The translations under genes were made by a program, and so were the position numbers. DNA of 64,000 bases from Azolla caroliniana (taxonomy: Eukaryota > Polypodiophyta): contig JBHGNT010000034.1 in assembly GCA_043228905.1 (NCBI GenBank), positions 1 to 64,000 of the forward strand. The letters are read 5' to 3'. How positions within the stretch are numbered: the stretch's first letter is position 1; the number at the start of each line of letters is the position of its first letter. Shown in pieces: positions 45,185 through 55,545 of the stretch. The notes under the pieces are model-generated. The model was not told where the DNA came from and did no database searches. It saw only the letters and a list, made by a program, of their open reading frames with translations.

Positions 45185-45523
45185 TCAGAATGGAAGAGCG
45201 TTTCTTCTCAAGTGTGAAAACGAATTAATACCAAAACAAAATGAACTCTCATCTCCCCTGCTTCTCCTTGTCCTTGTCCTTCTCGTTTTGTCTACCTGCT
45301 GCGTCGCGATGGAGGAGCTTCTCCATCTCTGATTCACGAGTTTTTCCGTCCGTCACAAATTTGCATGCATACATCATCATCATAATCCTGTTTGAACTCG
45401 TAGCGGGAAAGATACCCGAGAACGCTCCTGCTTCGAGTTCCAAAACCTTTTCTTCACCAAAGGCTTCTCCAAGAAAGAACCGCAACAGAGACAGAGACAC
45501 AGAGAGAGAGAGAGAGAGCACCA
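44738..45523. other. Upstream region of the PHD-Myb gene
   Basis: No coding sequence. A CT tract followed by about 25 CA dinucleotides lies at 45111-45181. The 5' UTR and promoter of the gene starting at 45524 should lie here; no confident TATA box was chosen. Confidence 0.5.
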
Positions 45524-48500
45524 ATGGATGCTGTATCTTCTTCTTCGACTCCATGGACGTGGATTTTCGAGCACCTGGTCAGCCAGAAGGAAGTTGGAAC
45601 GCCAATTTTGCGAGGTATTCAATGTCTTTCCCTTTTCTACACGAATTCTGTTTCTGCATAACATCTTTTCCCTAATAATGGTTTGGGGTTACATCTACTA
45701 TGGTGTGGGCATGAGCATTGTTACATTTGTATAAAAAATTTGCAGCCTCGGCATTGGTTAGAGATTTGGCTCGCTTTCGAGTTTTTTATGGGGGAAAATG
45801 CTTCCACTGTCTTATTTACAGCGTTCTCTTTGAAGGAATGTTGCCTCTGGCATTATTTGGAACGTTTTCTTTGAAGAGATGCTGCCTTTGACATGACTTC
45901 AAGCCCTCCGCTTTTGCATAAATGTTGCCATTGGCTTGTCCCCAATCTTTTTCTTTGCAGAAATGCTGTCATTTACCTAGATAAGAGAATTTTCGTTAGA
46001 TAAATGCTTCAGATGGTTCTGTGTATATGTTGACATGTTTCCTTATCATTGAATTGGCCTTTTCTTTTCAGAAATGCTTTCTTCTGTGCCAGATATTGCT
46101 CTTTCTGTCAGCTTGCAGAGGAGGGTGGCGTTGAGATACCTAGAAGAAGCCATGTCTGCAGAGAAGGTCGATGCTTCGGTCATCCCTCTCATAGTGACCC
46201 TTTTGGAACATGCTCAAAGAGCTTCCATTTCGACTTTTCCTACGAGCTTAGACTATTCTGATTTGCTGCTGCGAGTGAAAGTAGAGGTGAGGTGACCCAT
46301 AGAGTTGATATTTAACAATTCTGGCATAGGGTTTTGCATTATTTTATTTGAAAGTTTGGTTTGCAGGCAGTGCTAATATGTATTCGAACAAATCCAAGGA
46401 ACTGGTGCACATTCAACCAGTTTCTTGATTATTTTTTCCCTAATGATACAAAGGATGTCCAATATTGCGAGAAGAGGAAGCAACTCTTAAGCCTATTGAG
46501 GGTATGTGTTTACCTTTTGAATACACAGTTTTTCTTGTGCAGGAACTTGTTTTTCAGGATCCAGTGTCATTGCTAAGTATGATATAATCTGGAATGAACA
46601 TTTTAAGGAAGCATCGATTAAATGTTTGGAAACTAGCTATTCACAAGCCCACCCCACCCCTCTCCGCCCTTCATAAGGGTTAATCTTTTTGGCTGGTGAA
46701 TCACAGTCGGATGATGAGAAAAAATGCATGGAAATGCTGGAAAAATATCCTGTCAGTGCATTGCGACATGACATACTCAAATGCATCACTTCAGAAAAAA
46801 ATCGCTTCGAGGAAACCTTTTTCAACAAGGTCTGAATTTTCTTTCTCTCAAGATGCAACTACAAACTATTTAAAATGTGTTTTGCTAATGAATGGTTTTA
46901 TTAAAAGCAAACAGCAAACATTTGTTACCGTAAATGCTGTGGCGATGACATCCAACAGTGCAACTTTCTTCTTTGCAGCTTTGGCAGGATGTGCGTGTTG
47001 GAAAACTCCCTTTGAATGTTGGATTGCCAGTCCGAGAGAAGGAAAAAAGTCAAGAGGCTTTTCATTCTGCAGGCATGGCACACAATTCTATCGGACATGA
47101 TGACCAAATTGACATAGTGGGCCGGAATTCAAATGCTGAATCAGAGGTTTTATATGGATGGAGTGGTTAATTAACACATTTTTCATGCTTTTAGTGTTTT
47201 TCCATGTATAACAAATGTTGTAAATTACAGGATGCTGTTGAGACCAGGCACGATAAACTTGTTGCAATAGAGCTGGAAAAGAGCAGTTTGAGGAATATGG
47301 AAAGGGATACTGCACAAAAATCTTACAGTAATGGCTATGAAAAGAAACACCAGCATGGGGCTTGTGGTTCTGATTTGAAAGGTAAAACAAAATCAGCAGG
47401 TCAATCTTCTAGGCTTGTGCAAAGTCCAAAAGTGCAGTTGAGGCAAAGGAATCAGTATGGTAAAGCTATCACATCCTCCAGTCCCTTAAAAGATGTGAAG
47501 AACTTACGGGCTTGTGTAAATACAACAGAGAGTAGAGATGGTTTAGCAAGTGCCCAGATTCCGAAATCTGGGAGTGATGGCCAAGAAGAGTACTGTCATA
47601 AATGCCAGAAGGGAGGAAATTTGGTTTGCTGTAATGGCTGTCCAATCGCGGTGCATAAAAGATGCTTGGGATCTGACTCCAGCATTGTACACGGAGAGTG
47701 GTTTTGCCCTTTGTGCTTGCAAAAGAAAGCAGCTGAAGCAGTAGCAAAGGCAAAAGAGGAGGAATTGGCAGCAAAAGAAAAAGTAGCTCAATTCATGGCA
47801 GAGCTAAACACTAAGCGGGTCACTGAAAAAACTGCTTCTCACAGGATTTCAGATGATTGTGGAGTGAAAACTGACACAGAAAACATAAAGAAAACGTTGG
47901 GCAGGAAGAAAGATGCTAGACAGATTAATAGTTTAAAGGCTGATGTGCACAAGGAAATGGAAGCAAATGCTTCTGAAACTGCAGTGCATACCTATAATGA
48001 CATACAAGAAGAGGTTGGGTCTCCAAGCAAAGAATGCCATGACATAATCAATACTCCGCCAAGAAAAAAAGTTAGAGGTCTCGTAAGGGACAATGTAACT
48101 TGTGATGGAGCCACAAATGATGCTGGTGGTACATCTTCAAAAATGGTGAGTGAATCAGAAGGGCACGCAATTCAAGCTGGTGTACCAATTCTAGCTGCAG
48201 ATGGTGACGGGCATGCTGGTGATATAGAAGAAGATAATGTTGACATAAAAAAAAAAAATGTGAATCGGAAGCAGAAGCTTAAGATGAGGTGGTGTATATT
48301 CCTTCTCTTTTATGATGTGTTCATATCCTTCTGTTCGTCTGCCAATTTGATTAAAACTCCCAATGTGCTATGATTAGAGAAAACCGACTCATCCCTGGTT
48401 TGCGGCGGAAGCGGCTCCCATGGTCAAAAGAAGAGGAAGATGCTTTAAAGGTCTACCTGTTTTATATTTTGTTTCTTTCATTCATTGTTTGGAAGAAAAA

Positions 48501-48736
48501 GATGCTTTGAAGATCAACTTGTTTTATATTTTATTTCGTTCATTTATATGTTTTTACCATTTAAATATTATGTTTTCCTCCCCTAACAGGAGGGTGTGAA
48601 AAAGTTTTCACATGATGGTACATGGGGATTTCAGTGGACTCGTATACTAGATTTTGGGCGAGGAAAGTTTCATCCAAGTCGAACTGATATTGATCTGAAG
48701 GATAAATGGCGGAATCTTGTTAAAACAATGGGATAA
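45524..48736 (+). CDS. PHD-finger and telobox Myb protein (TRF-like), eight exons
   Basis: Likely nuclear DNA/chromatin-binding protein. My splice model is join(45524..45614, 46072..46286, 46367..46501, 46707..46829, 46979..47146, 47231..48288, 48378..48450, 48590..48736): all GT-AG, phases consistent, 669 aa. Residues 1-240 form a conserved-looking helical N-terminal region. A C4HC3 PHD finger lies at about 364-408 (CHKCQKGGNLVCCNGCPIAV, then HKRCLG and WFCPLC), followed by an alanine/lysine-rich helix. A C-terminal Myb domain at about 610-668 starts LPWSKEEEDAL and has WTRILDFG then DLKDKWRNLVK, the telobox signature VDLKDKWRN. This architecture matches plant TRF-like proteins with a PHD-type zinc finger. 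Direct telomere binding is inferred from the telobox only. An AATAAA follows at 48855. Confidence 0.9.
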
Positions 48737-49499
48737 TCTCGCACATGTTTTTGATTCAGCAATTCATGCAACTAAATTTGTACCAGTCACAACTCGTCCA
48801 GGCCCAGCTCACACTTCTGTTTGAAGGATAGCTGTTTTGTACACAGATATGTATAATAAAGGAAAACAAGTTATTTTTCCAATGTCTCCTACAGATGATA
48901 GTTGAATTTGTATACATAATTCTTATTTGTAAAGATGAGTCATGTAAAAAGCTCACACATATTTGGCTATGTATGTGTTAGCACCCTCCATAGGTATGAA
49001 TGCCTTTTTTTGTAGCGTTTTATCTTGTCAAGACCATGATACTGTTCCATTGTCATGAAATATATTCACTTTCCTTGGTGCCATGTGGAGTAAAACTGGA
49101 GTACTTGAATGATTAGATGGGTCAAAATATTCATCATTTTTATCACTGGCACTTTATGATTTTGGTCCATCTCAATATCGTTGTCCACCTCTTTTGGATG
49201 CATTGAATGAGATGTTGGTAGAAAAGTTATTTTAGACACTACCAGATAGTATTTAACTACATCAAATTAAGTGATTGGTATGTCGGGTTCCTTTTTGTCC
49301 TTAAAATTCAAGGCATTCTAGATAATTATGCGAATATAGCTTTTCTTCTCTCTTTCTGTTTGTAGCCCATGGTGTTTGATTATGTATGACTTGTTTCACA
49401 GCCATTCTTGGCCACATTTCAAACAAATAAAAGCTAAAAGCTTCGTGTTGCATCGAATTAAACCACATGCTCCACTGCTTGTGCGGGCCCCCGCCAAAT
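48737..49499. other. 3' flank of the PHD-Myb gene, no other gene
   Basis: Contains the likely 3' UTR and poly-A signal near 48855. No other feature is seen. Confidence 0.55.
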
Positions 49500-52385
49500 A
49501 GAGAGGTCTAAAGACAAGTTTGATGATGAGTGGAAAGTATTACATCACCAAGCTTTTGGCTTCATTCAGGAAGGAAAGCACAAACAAGTTGTACCTAATG
49601 AAGCAATTGGTGCATTTAAGGTATCATGTGATTGAGGTCCAAGGAATCATTGACTGGTTATCATCAATGGGCATTACAATTTGCACACGAGGTCAGCTCT
49701 ACTGGTGTTTGGCTCCTTTGCTAGATGATGGCAGAGTTATTTCTCCTTAGTTCCTTTGGCATCACAATTTACGACAAGGTCAAGGCCATCACAGTTTAGG
49801 ATGAGGTCAGAGCTCTTGTGCCTTGAGAGACAGTGAAGGTAACTCAATGCAACTTAGTTCCTGCTGATTTTATTACTTGTAATTATTTGAAGACCAAGTT
49901 GATGAATGAAAATAAACTGGAAAGTGAAGGAGCAAGTCAAGAGCCAAGTATGTAAATGTTGTTGTCATTGTCACCAAAACTTGCTCCAAGTATGTAAATG
50001 TTGTTATCATTGTCACCGAAAGGGTATGTGAAGATTTTTTTGTTGAAATTTAAAGAAGAAATCATCACAAAAGCATGACAGTGATGTGATGAAGGAAGCA
50101 CTGCCTCTACAATTGGAAAATTTCTTTTTGTTGATGATTAAATGCCATCAGCCTGATGAGGAGGCAATTTGGGTGTGAGATAGTGATGCCACTGCTCATG
50201 CTGCATGTCACAAAGATTTCTTCAATTCCTACACTGCAAGTGATTTTGGAGCTGTGAAGATGGGCAATAATGAAGCAAGTTGTTCATTCAGAGACCACAA
50301 ATGGCATTGAATTGATCCTTAAATATGCGAGACATGTTGCACGTTCGAGGCTCAAAGTAATCTCAGTTCGGCAGCCTGATGATGAAGGATGTTTGAGCAA
50401 ATTTGGTGGTGAACAATACAGGCTCACCAAGTTAGCATAATAATAGAAAGGGGTAAAACAGTATCTCATATATATTACATTCAAAAATCTCTAGTTTTTC
50501 TGTCAATGTTTAGAGAATAAAAACCAAAGTGTCTGGTAGCACAAGAAACTTGGCCACATGAAAAGGGGAATGCCGCTGGTCAAGAACCTCTTGTAAAAAA
50601 TGGAGAGTCTGCATTTGAAAGAAATGTGCAGATTCTCTAGCAGGAAAATGACATTGATTTGCCTTCAAGAATCAATCATCTTCAAAGAGGACAGAGATAT
50701 TAGAGTTGATACACTGTAATGTGTGTGGACTGGTGAAGGTGGGGCCACTTGATGGTGCTAGATATGTTTTCACTGCTATTGATGATTTCTCTTGGAAAGT
50801 TCGCTATATCTTTACCTCAAAAGATCAAGTACTGGATAAGTCAAAGAATTTGAAGCTTCAATTGAATAAGATAGACTGAAAGGAAAGTCAAATGCATTCC
50901 CACTGTCAATGAAGGCAAGTATTGTGGTCTGTTTGATGCATATTGCAGGCAGAAAGGTATTAAGACATCAAATCACCCCTCCAAAAGACATACTGCAATT
51001 GAATGGCATTGCGAAGAGGATGAATAGAACATTAATAAAGTGTGCTAGATGTTTGCTGTCACATGCAAAACTACCATGATCTTATTTAAGGTGAGGTCAA
51101 TGTATGTTGTTAATCTCTCTCACCATGTTATCATTTTGAAGGAGATGTTCCAAATCAAGTTTGGTATAGTGAAGTTGTCTCTTACGATCACTTACAAGTG
51201 TTTGGAGGCAAAGCCTTTGCTCAGATTTCTCAAGATGAGAGATCCAAACTTGAGGCAAAGACACAACAGTGTATTTTTCCTGGCTATGGATAAATTTGAA
51301 GCTACAAGTTGTATGAGTAGCGAAGAAAGTTGTTAGAAGCCATGATGTCATTATCGAAGATCAAATGATTCAGGATATCAAGTAAGGCACATGCAAAAAT
51401 TCCTCAACAATATGTTGGATCTATAAATTCAAATCCAATTACCACAGTTCCAACAATCGAATAGGTTAAATATAATATTCAAATTGAAATTTATATAATG
51501 ATTCGTTCGGATGCAGGTGACAAGGATGCTCCCAAACATGAAGAACAATATCTATATGGCAGGCCAACAACCACCTGTACTAGAAGTTCCACCAGCAATG
51601 TGAAGGCAGACCATTCGCACGATACTCTTGAGATGAGTACTTGGTGCTATTATCAAATGATTCTGAACCGAAAAGCTTGACATAATCAATGGAAGATGAG
51701 CACAAAAAGAAGTGGATGGAGGCCATGTAAGAAGAGATGGATTATTTACTTGAGATTCAAACATTTGAGTTGGTGAAGTTGCCTCAAGGCAGAAGGGTTC
51801 TGAAGAACAAGTGGCCTTATTCATTCAATGAAGCAATATGAGCACTCTACATCCAAAATACAAGGCCACGCTAGTAGTGAAACGATTTAGTCAAAGAAAG
51901 GGTACTGATTTCCATGAGATTTTCTCTCCATTTATGAAGATGACATGTATTGAGTGTTCTTGACTTGGCAACATGTTTTTACTTCGAGAATGAGCAACTG
52001 GATGTGAAAATAGCCTCCCTTCATGAGAATTTAGAGAAAGAAATATACATGGAACAACCTGCAGGGCCTATAGAGAAAGGCAAGGGGGAGTGTGTATGCA
52101 AGCTGAAGAAATGTCTTTACTGCCTAAGTCGATAGTAGGAGAAGCTTGATTCATTTATGGGACAGCATGCCTACAAAAGTTGTAGTGAAGACCCATATGC
52201 ATATACTTACAGGGGTTTTCTCATGATGATTTTATTATGTTGTCGGGCTATGTCAGCGATATTTTGATTGTTGGAAAGGATGCTTCCAGGATTCCTGTGC
52301 TGAAGAAGTTGAGTCTTGGAAGAAGAATCGATAGAGATAGAGCCTCCAAAAAGTAGTTTAAATCACAAGAGAAACTTTACTAGTT
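49500..52385 (+). pseudogene. Highly decayed copia element
   Basis: Ordered copia remains in shifting frames: gag (NKLYLMKQLVHLRYHV near 49576-49625), protease (DSDATAHACHKDF near 50182-50222), integrase (VGPLDGARYVFTAIDDFSWK near 50735-50800), reverse transcriptase (DVKIASLHENLEKEIYMEQP near 51990-52060, then CKLKKCLYCL) and the DDxLI box region (YVSDILIVGKDA near 52247-52282, where the catalytic YVDD is YVSD). It ends near 52385 within reverse transcriptase. No LTRs are recognised. The oldest copia copy in the window. Confidence 0.8.
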
Positions 52386-53380
52386 TTTGCATCTCTTGAT
52401 CTTCTATAATACATGTTTTGTCACATTAATATTGCCTAATCACAATATTTAGTACCATGTATCCTATCAAGTGGAAATTGAGGATTTGATATGAAGTTGG
52501 TATGACAGTTTGTCTAAACCTATCAGATGGCCGAAGTCAATTATTTGCTCAACATTTTACATACATGACCTTGTGATTGTGTTATATTTGTTTTGGTAGT
52601 ATAACCATACTACATGTCATGATGGAGTTAACAATTGAAATGTTGACAAGAAGTCTTGAAAGGTTTCTCTATACCATATGATTACAAACAACAAATTGAA
52701 ATATTGGCTTGGAAGATTTTACTTATACTAGATTACAAACAACAAATAATTTAGGTATTACAAACAACAAATGATTAATTTAGGGATGTCATGTATATTA
52801 GCCTGATGGTGGAAATGTTCACAGAGGCTTTCTATATAATGCAAGTGATCATACAATATATATTTTGTAACAATTATTTGCAATGATAATGTACAATGTC
52901 TTAGAGTTGCATTTTTGTAAGTGATATGCAGACAGTGTTTTTTATTCAGGACACCCATTTTATTCACGTTTAATATGCCCATAGCTTCAATGGTTTATTG
53001 ATGGGATCACAGATATGATTTTATGACATGCTCAATAACTTCAATGGCTTGTTGATGGGATCACAAATATGATTTTATGATATGCCCAATAACTTCAATG
53101 GCTTGTTGATGGGATCACAAATATGATTTTATGATATGCCCAATAACTTCAATGGCTTGTTGGTGGGATCACAAATATAATTTTATGATATGCCCAATAA
53201 CTTCAATGACCTGTTGGTGGGATTACAAATATGATTTTATGAAGGTTGTGCGAGAGGCAATACAGGGCTAGACATAGCTCGACGTAGGTCAACTGTCCAC
53301 TGTCCACTTATCCACAGAATCCTCTCATAAGCCATGCGTATGTGGTCATCTTACCTGCAACAACAGATATCTATCTTATT
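52386..53380. other. Intergenic between the copia relic and the PPR locus
   Basis: AT-rich, no gene. It holds the 54-bp tandem array at 52977-53242. Confidence 0.6.
52977..53242 (+). repeat. 54-bp tandem repeat downstream of the PPR gene
   Basis: Five units of 54 bp, of the type GCCCAATAACTTCAATGGCT then TGTTGATGGGATCACAAATA. Units 2 and 3 are identical in what I compared; the outer units diverge. Confidence 0.92.
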
Positions 53381-53494
53381 GCTTTGAAGTAGCAAATAAG
53401 ATGCCTCATCATGTGGGTCGAGTTTACTTGAAAATCAGGTAACATGTTTAAAGTGTGCCATATCCCGCATGAAATCTACAAGCACCCACCAAAG
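53381..53494 (-). pseudogene. Partial tandem copy of the PPR gene 3' end
   Basis: Matches the last 110-120 bp of the PPR gene (53521-53640) with substitutions and indels, from GGGTGCTTGTAGA to ACTTCAAAGCA. In one frame it reads LDPHDEASYLLLQSN, closer to the usual E-motif wording than the intact gene's own end. Stops and shifts make it non-coding as it stands. Confidence 0.8.
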
Positions 53495-53520
53495 CAGCAA
53501 GGATGCATATCACATATGCT

Positions 53521-55545
53521 TTAAAGTACCACATTTGATGTCTCATCTTGATGGTTGAGCTCGCTTAACATGTGGGCTGCAAATTTGGCACGGTTAATAT
53601 CCCCATGAAGTCTACAAGCACCCAGCATAGCACACCACACTGCAGGAGTTGCTTTATAAGGCATGTCATAAATAAGATCCTCGGCTTCATCTAACCTTCC
53701 TGCACGGCCTAGTAAGTCTATCAAACATACATAATGCTCCAGCAACGGTGTCAAATTGTGGACTTCACTCATGGAAACAAAGTAGTGATACCCTTCATTT
53801 ATTAGCCCTGCATGACTGCAAGCAGAGAAAAGGCTCACAAACGTCACTTCATTGGGCTTCACATTGTCTTGCAGCATTTTCTCGTATAATCCAATAGCCT
53901 TCTTTCCATGTCCTTGTTGGGCATAGACAGTGATCATAACGTTCCAGGAAAGGAACTCCTTTGCTTTTATATGATCGAATAATGCCTGTGCCTCATCCAG
54001 CTTTCCACAATTCCCATACATGTGAATAAGTGCATGCAGGATGCCAATATTTGAATCAAACCCATAATTTGCTGCGTATCTATGAATTAGCATGCCTTTT
54101 GGCAAAACTTCCATGTCAGCACAAGCACTCAGAATGCTTGTAAATGTGGCCTCATCTGGATGTAAATGTTCATTTTGCATTTTATCGAACATCTCAAGAG
54201 CTCTCTCTCCTTGATGTTGCCTCACATAGCATGCAATCATTGCATTCCAACACACTATATCAGGTATCGCAATCTTATTGAAAATTTCACGTGCATCCTC
54301 AGATGAACCACAATTACCATACATATTTATAAGAGCTGTTGCAACTAGCATATCATTTCCATCCCTACCTTCGGACATATATATACATTTGTGAATGTTC
54401 TTCCCCACCGACAAAGCTTCCGAAGAAATACATGCACTCAAAAGGTTGAGAAAGGTGATGCGTGTTGGCTTCACGTTAGCATCTTGCATCTCCTGGAATA
54501 TAACAAAGACCTCTACAAATTGCCCTTGTTGCGCATATGCAGAGATAATGGAATTCCAGGAGACTACATCACGAAACTTCTCCATAGTATCAAATACCGA
54601 CTGGGCATCATGTAAGGCACCACACATAGCATACATATGGATAAGTGTATTCATCACTTCAGTATCAAAATCCAATCCATGCTCAACAATCAATCGATGG
54701 ACATGTCTTCCGTCAATTATTTGGCATACATTTGCATATGCCGTGAGACCATTAATGAATGTACTCTTGTCTAGCATGATATTTCTTTCTTGCATCATTT
54801 CAAACAACTCCCCTGCCTCTCTACTGCATTCTTCTGTATCATACGCAGAAATCAATGCATTCCAAGAGATAGTGTCATGGACAGGCATACTATTAAACAT
54901 TCTTCTAGCTGCCTCAAGATCCCCACACTTACCATACATATTGAGAAGCGAGGTCCCAAGAACCTCTTCTACATAAATGCCATACTCCACGAGGTCTGAA
55001 TGAAGTAATCTGGCATCATCTAATGAAGCAAGGTTACCACAAGCAGTTAAAACACTCACGAAGACAACATTGTTAGGCTGGAATCCCCATTGAATCATTT
55101 CTTTGTAAAGGGAAAGAGCTGTATTGCTCTGGCTGTGTTTATTACAAACAGAGATCATAGCACTCCATGACACCATTGTACGGTGAGGCATATGATCAAA
55201 CACATAGCATGCTTCTTTAACAAGGCCATATCTGCCATACATGCTGATAAGAAGATTAGCCACGAATGTGTCTGAATCAAGACCGGATCTGACAACACAG
55301 GCATGGATGAATTTACCTTCAAGGGGAGGAACGTTTTTCTGGAGGAGCAATGAGATGCTTTCTCTGTCCAGGATATCAGTTCTGGATGTGAGGGTTTGTT
55401 CTGCCGACGAAGCGAGTGAGGATTGATCGAAAGGTAAAGTGGTTCGACGAGGGATCGAACTAGTTCGTTGAGAAAGAGTCGGAGAAGGCCATGGAAGGGC
55501 TTGGACAGCCGCAGGGGCATAGAAAGAGCTGACCAGAGCTTCCAT
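53521..55545 (-). CDS. PLS-class pentatricopeptide repeat protein, truncated E domain
   Basis: 674 aa, intronless. Organelle RNA-binding protein, usually acting in editing or processing of plastid or mitochondrial transcripts. The first about 60 residues are serine/threonine/proline-rich with few acids, consistent with a transit peptide. From about residue 75 it is a run of PPR motifs of P, L and S type (VSWSAMISVCNKHSQSNTAL, DTISWNALISAY, VVSWNSIISAYAQQGQFVEV, LSWNVMITVYAQQGHGKKAI). The end has the E-type stretch LEHYVCLIDLLGRAGRLDEA then WCAMLGACRLHGD, but stops at DETSNVVL, before the rest of the E/E+ domain and with no DYW deaminase domain. If it edits, it would need a partner supplying deaminase. 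The start is the first ATG at 55545. Confidence 0.92.
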   Translation of the reverse strand: MEALVSSFYAPAAVQALPWPSPTLSQRTSSIPRRTTLPFDQSSLASSAEQTLTSRTDILDRESISLLLQKNVPPLEGKFIHACVVRSGLDSDTFVANLLISMYGRYGLVKEACYVFDHMPHRTMVSWSAMISVCNKHSQSNTALSLYKEMIQWGFQPNNVVFVSVLTACGNLASLDDARLLHSDLVEYGIYVEEVLGTSLLNMYGKCGDLEAARRMFNSMPVHDTISWNALISAYDTEECSREAGELFEMMQERNIMLDKSTFINGLTAYANVCQIIDGRHVHRLIVEHGLDFDTEVMNTLIHMYAMCGALHDAQSVFDTMEKFRDVVSWNSIISAYAQQGQFVEVFVIFQEMQDANVKPTRITFLNLLSACISSEALSVGKNIHKCIYMSEGRDGNDMLVATALINMYGNCGSSEDAREIFNKIAIPDIVCWNAMIACYVRQHQGERALEMFDKMQNEHLHPDEATFTSILSACADMEVLPKGMLIHRYAANYGFDSNIGILHALIHMYGNCGKLDEAQALFDHIKAKEFLSWNVMITVYAQQGHGKKAIGLYEKMLQDNVKPNEVTFVSLFSACSHAGLINEGYHYFVSMSEVHNLTPLLEHYVCLIDLLGRAGRLDEAEDLIYDMPYKATPAVWCAMLGACRLHGDINRAKFAAHMLSELNHQDETSNVVL

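Noticed and set aside
45249-45675. Long frames across the first exon of the PHD-Myb gene on both strands
   Set aside because: They run through the GA/CT microsatellite and the first intron. The splice-consistent ATG at 45524 joins in phase with all later exons.
52977-53242. CRISPR-like regular repeats
   Set aside because: Units are contiguous with no unique spacers, and the genome is a plant's.
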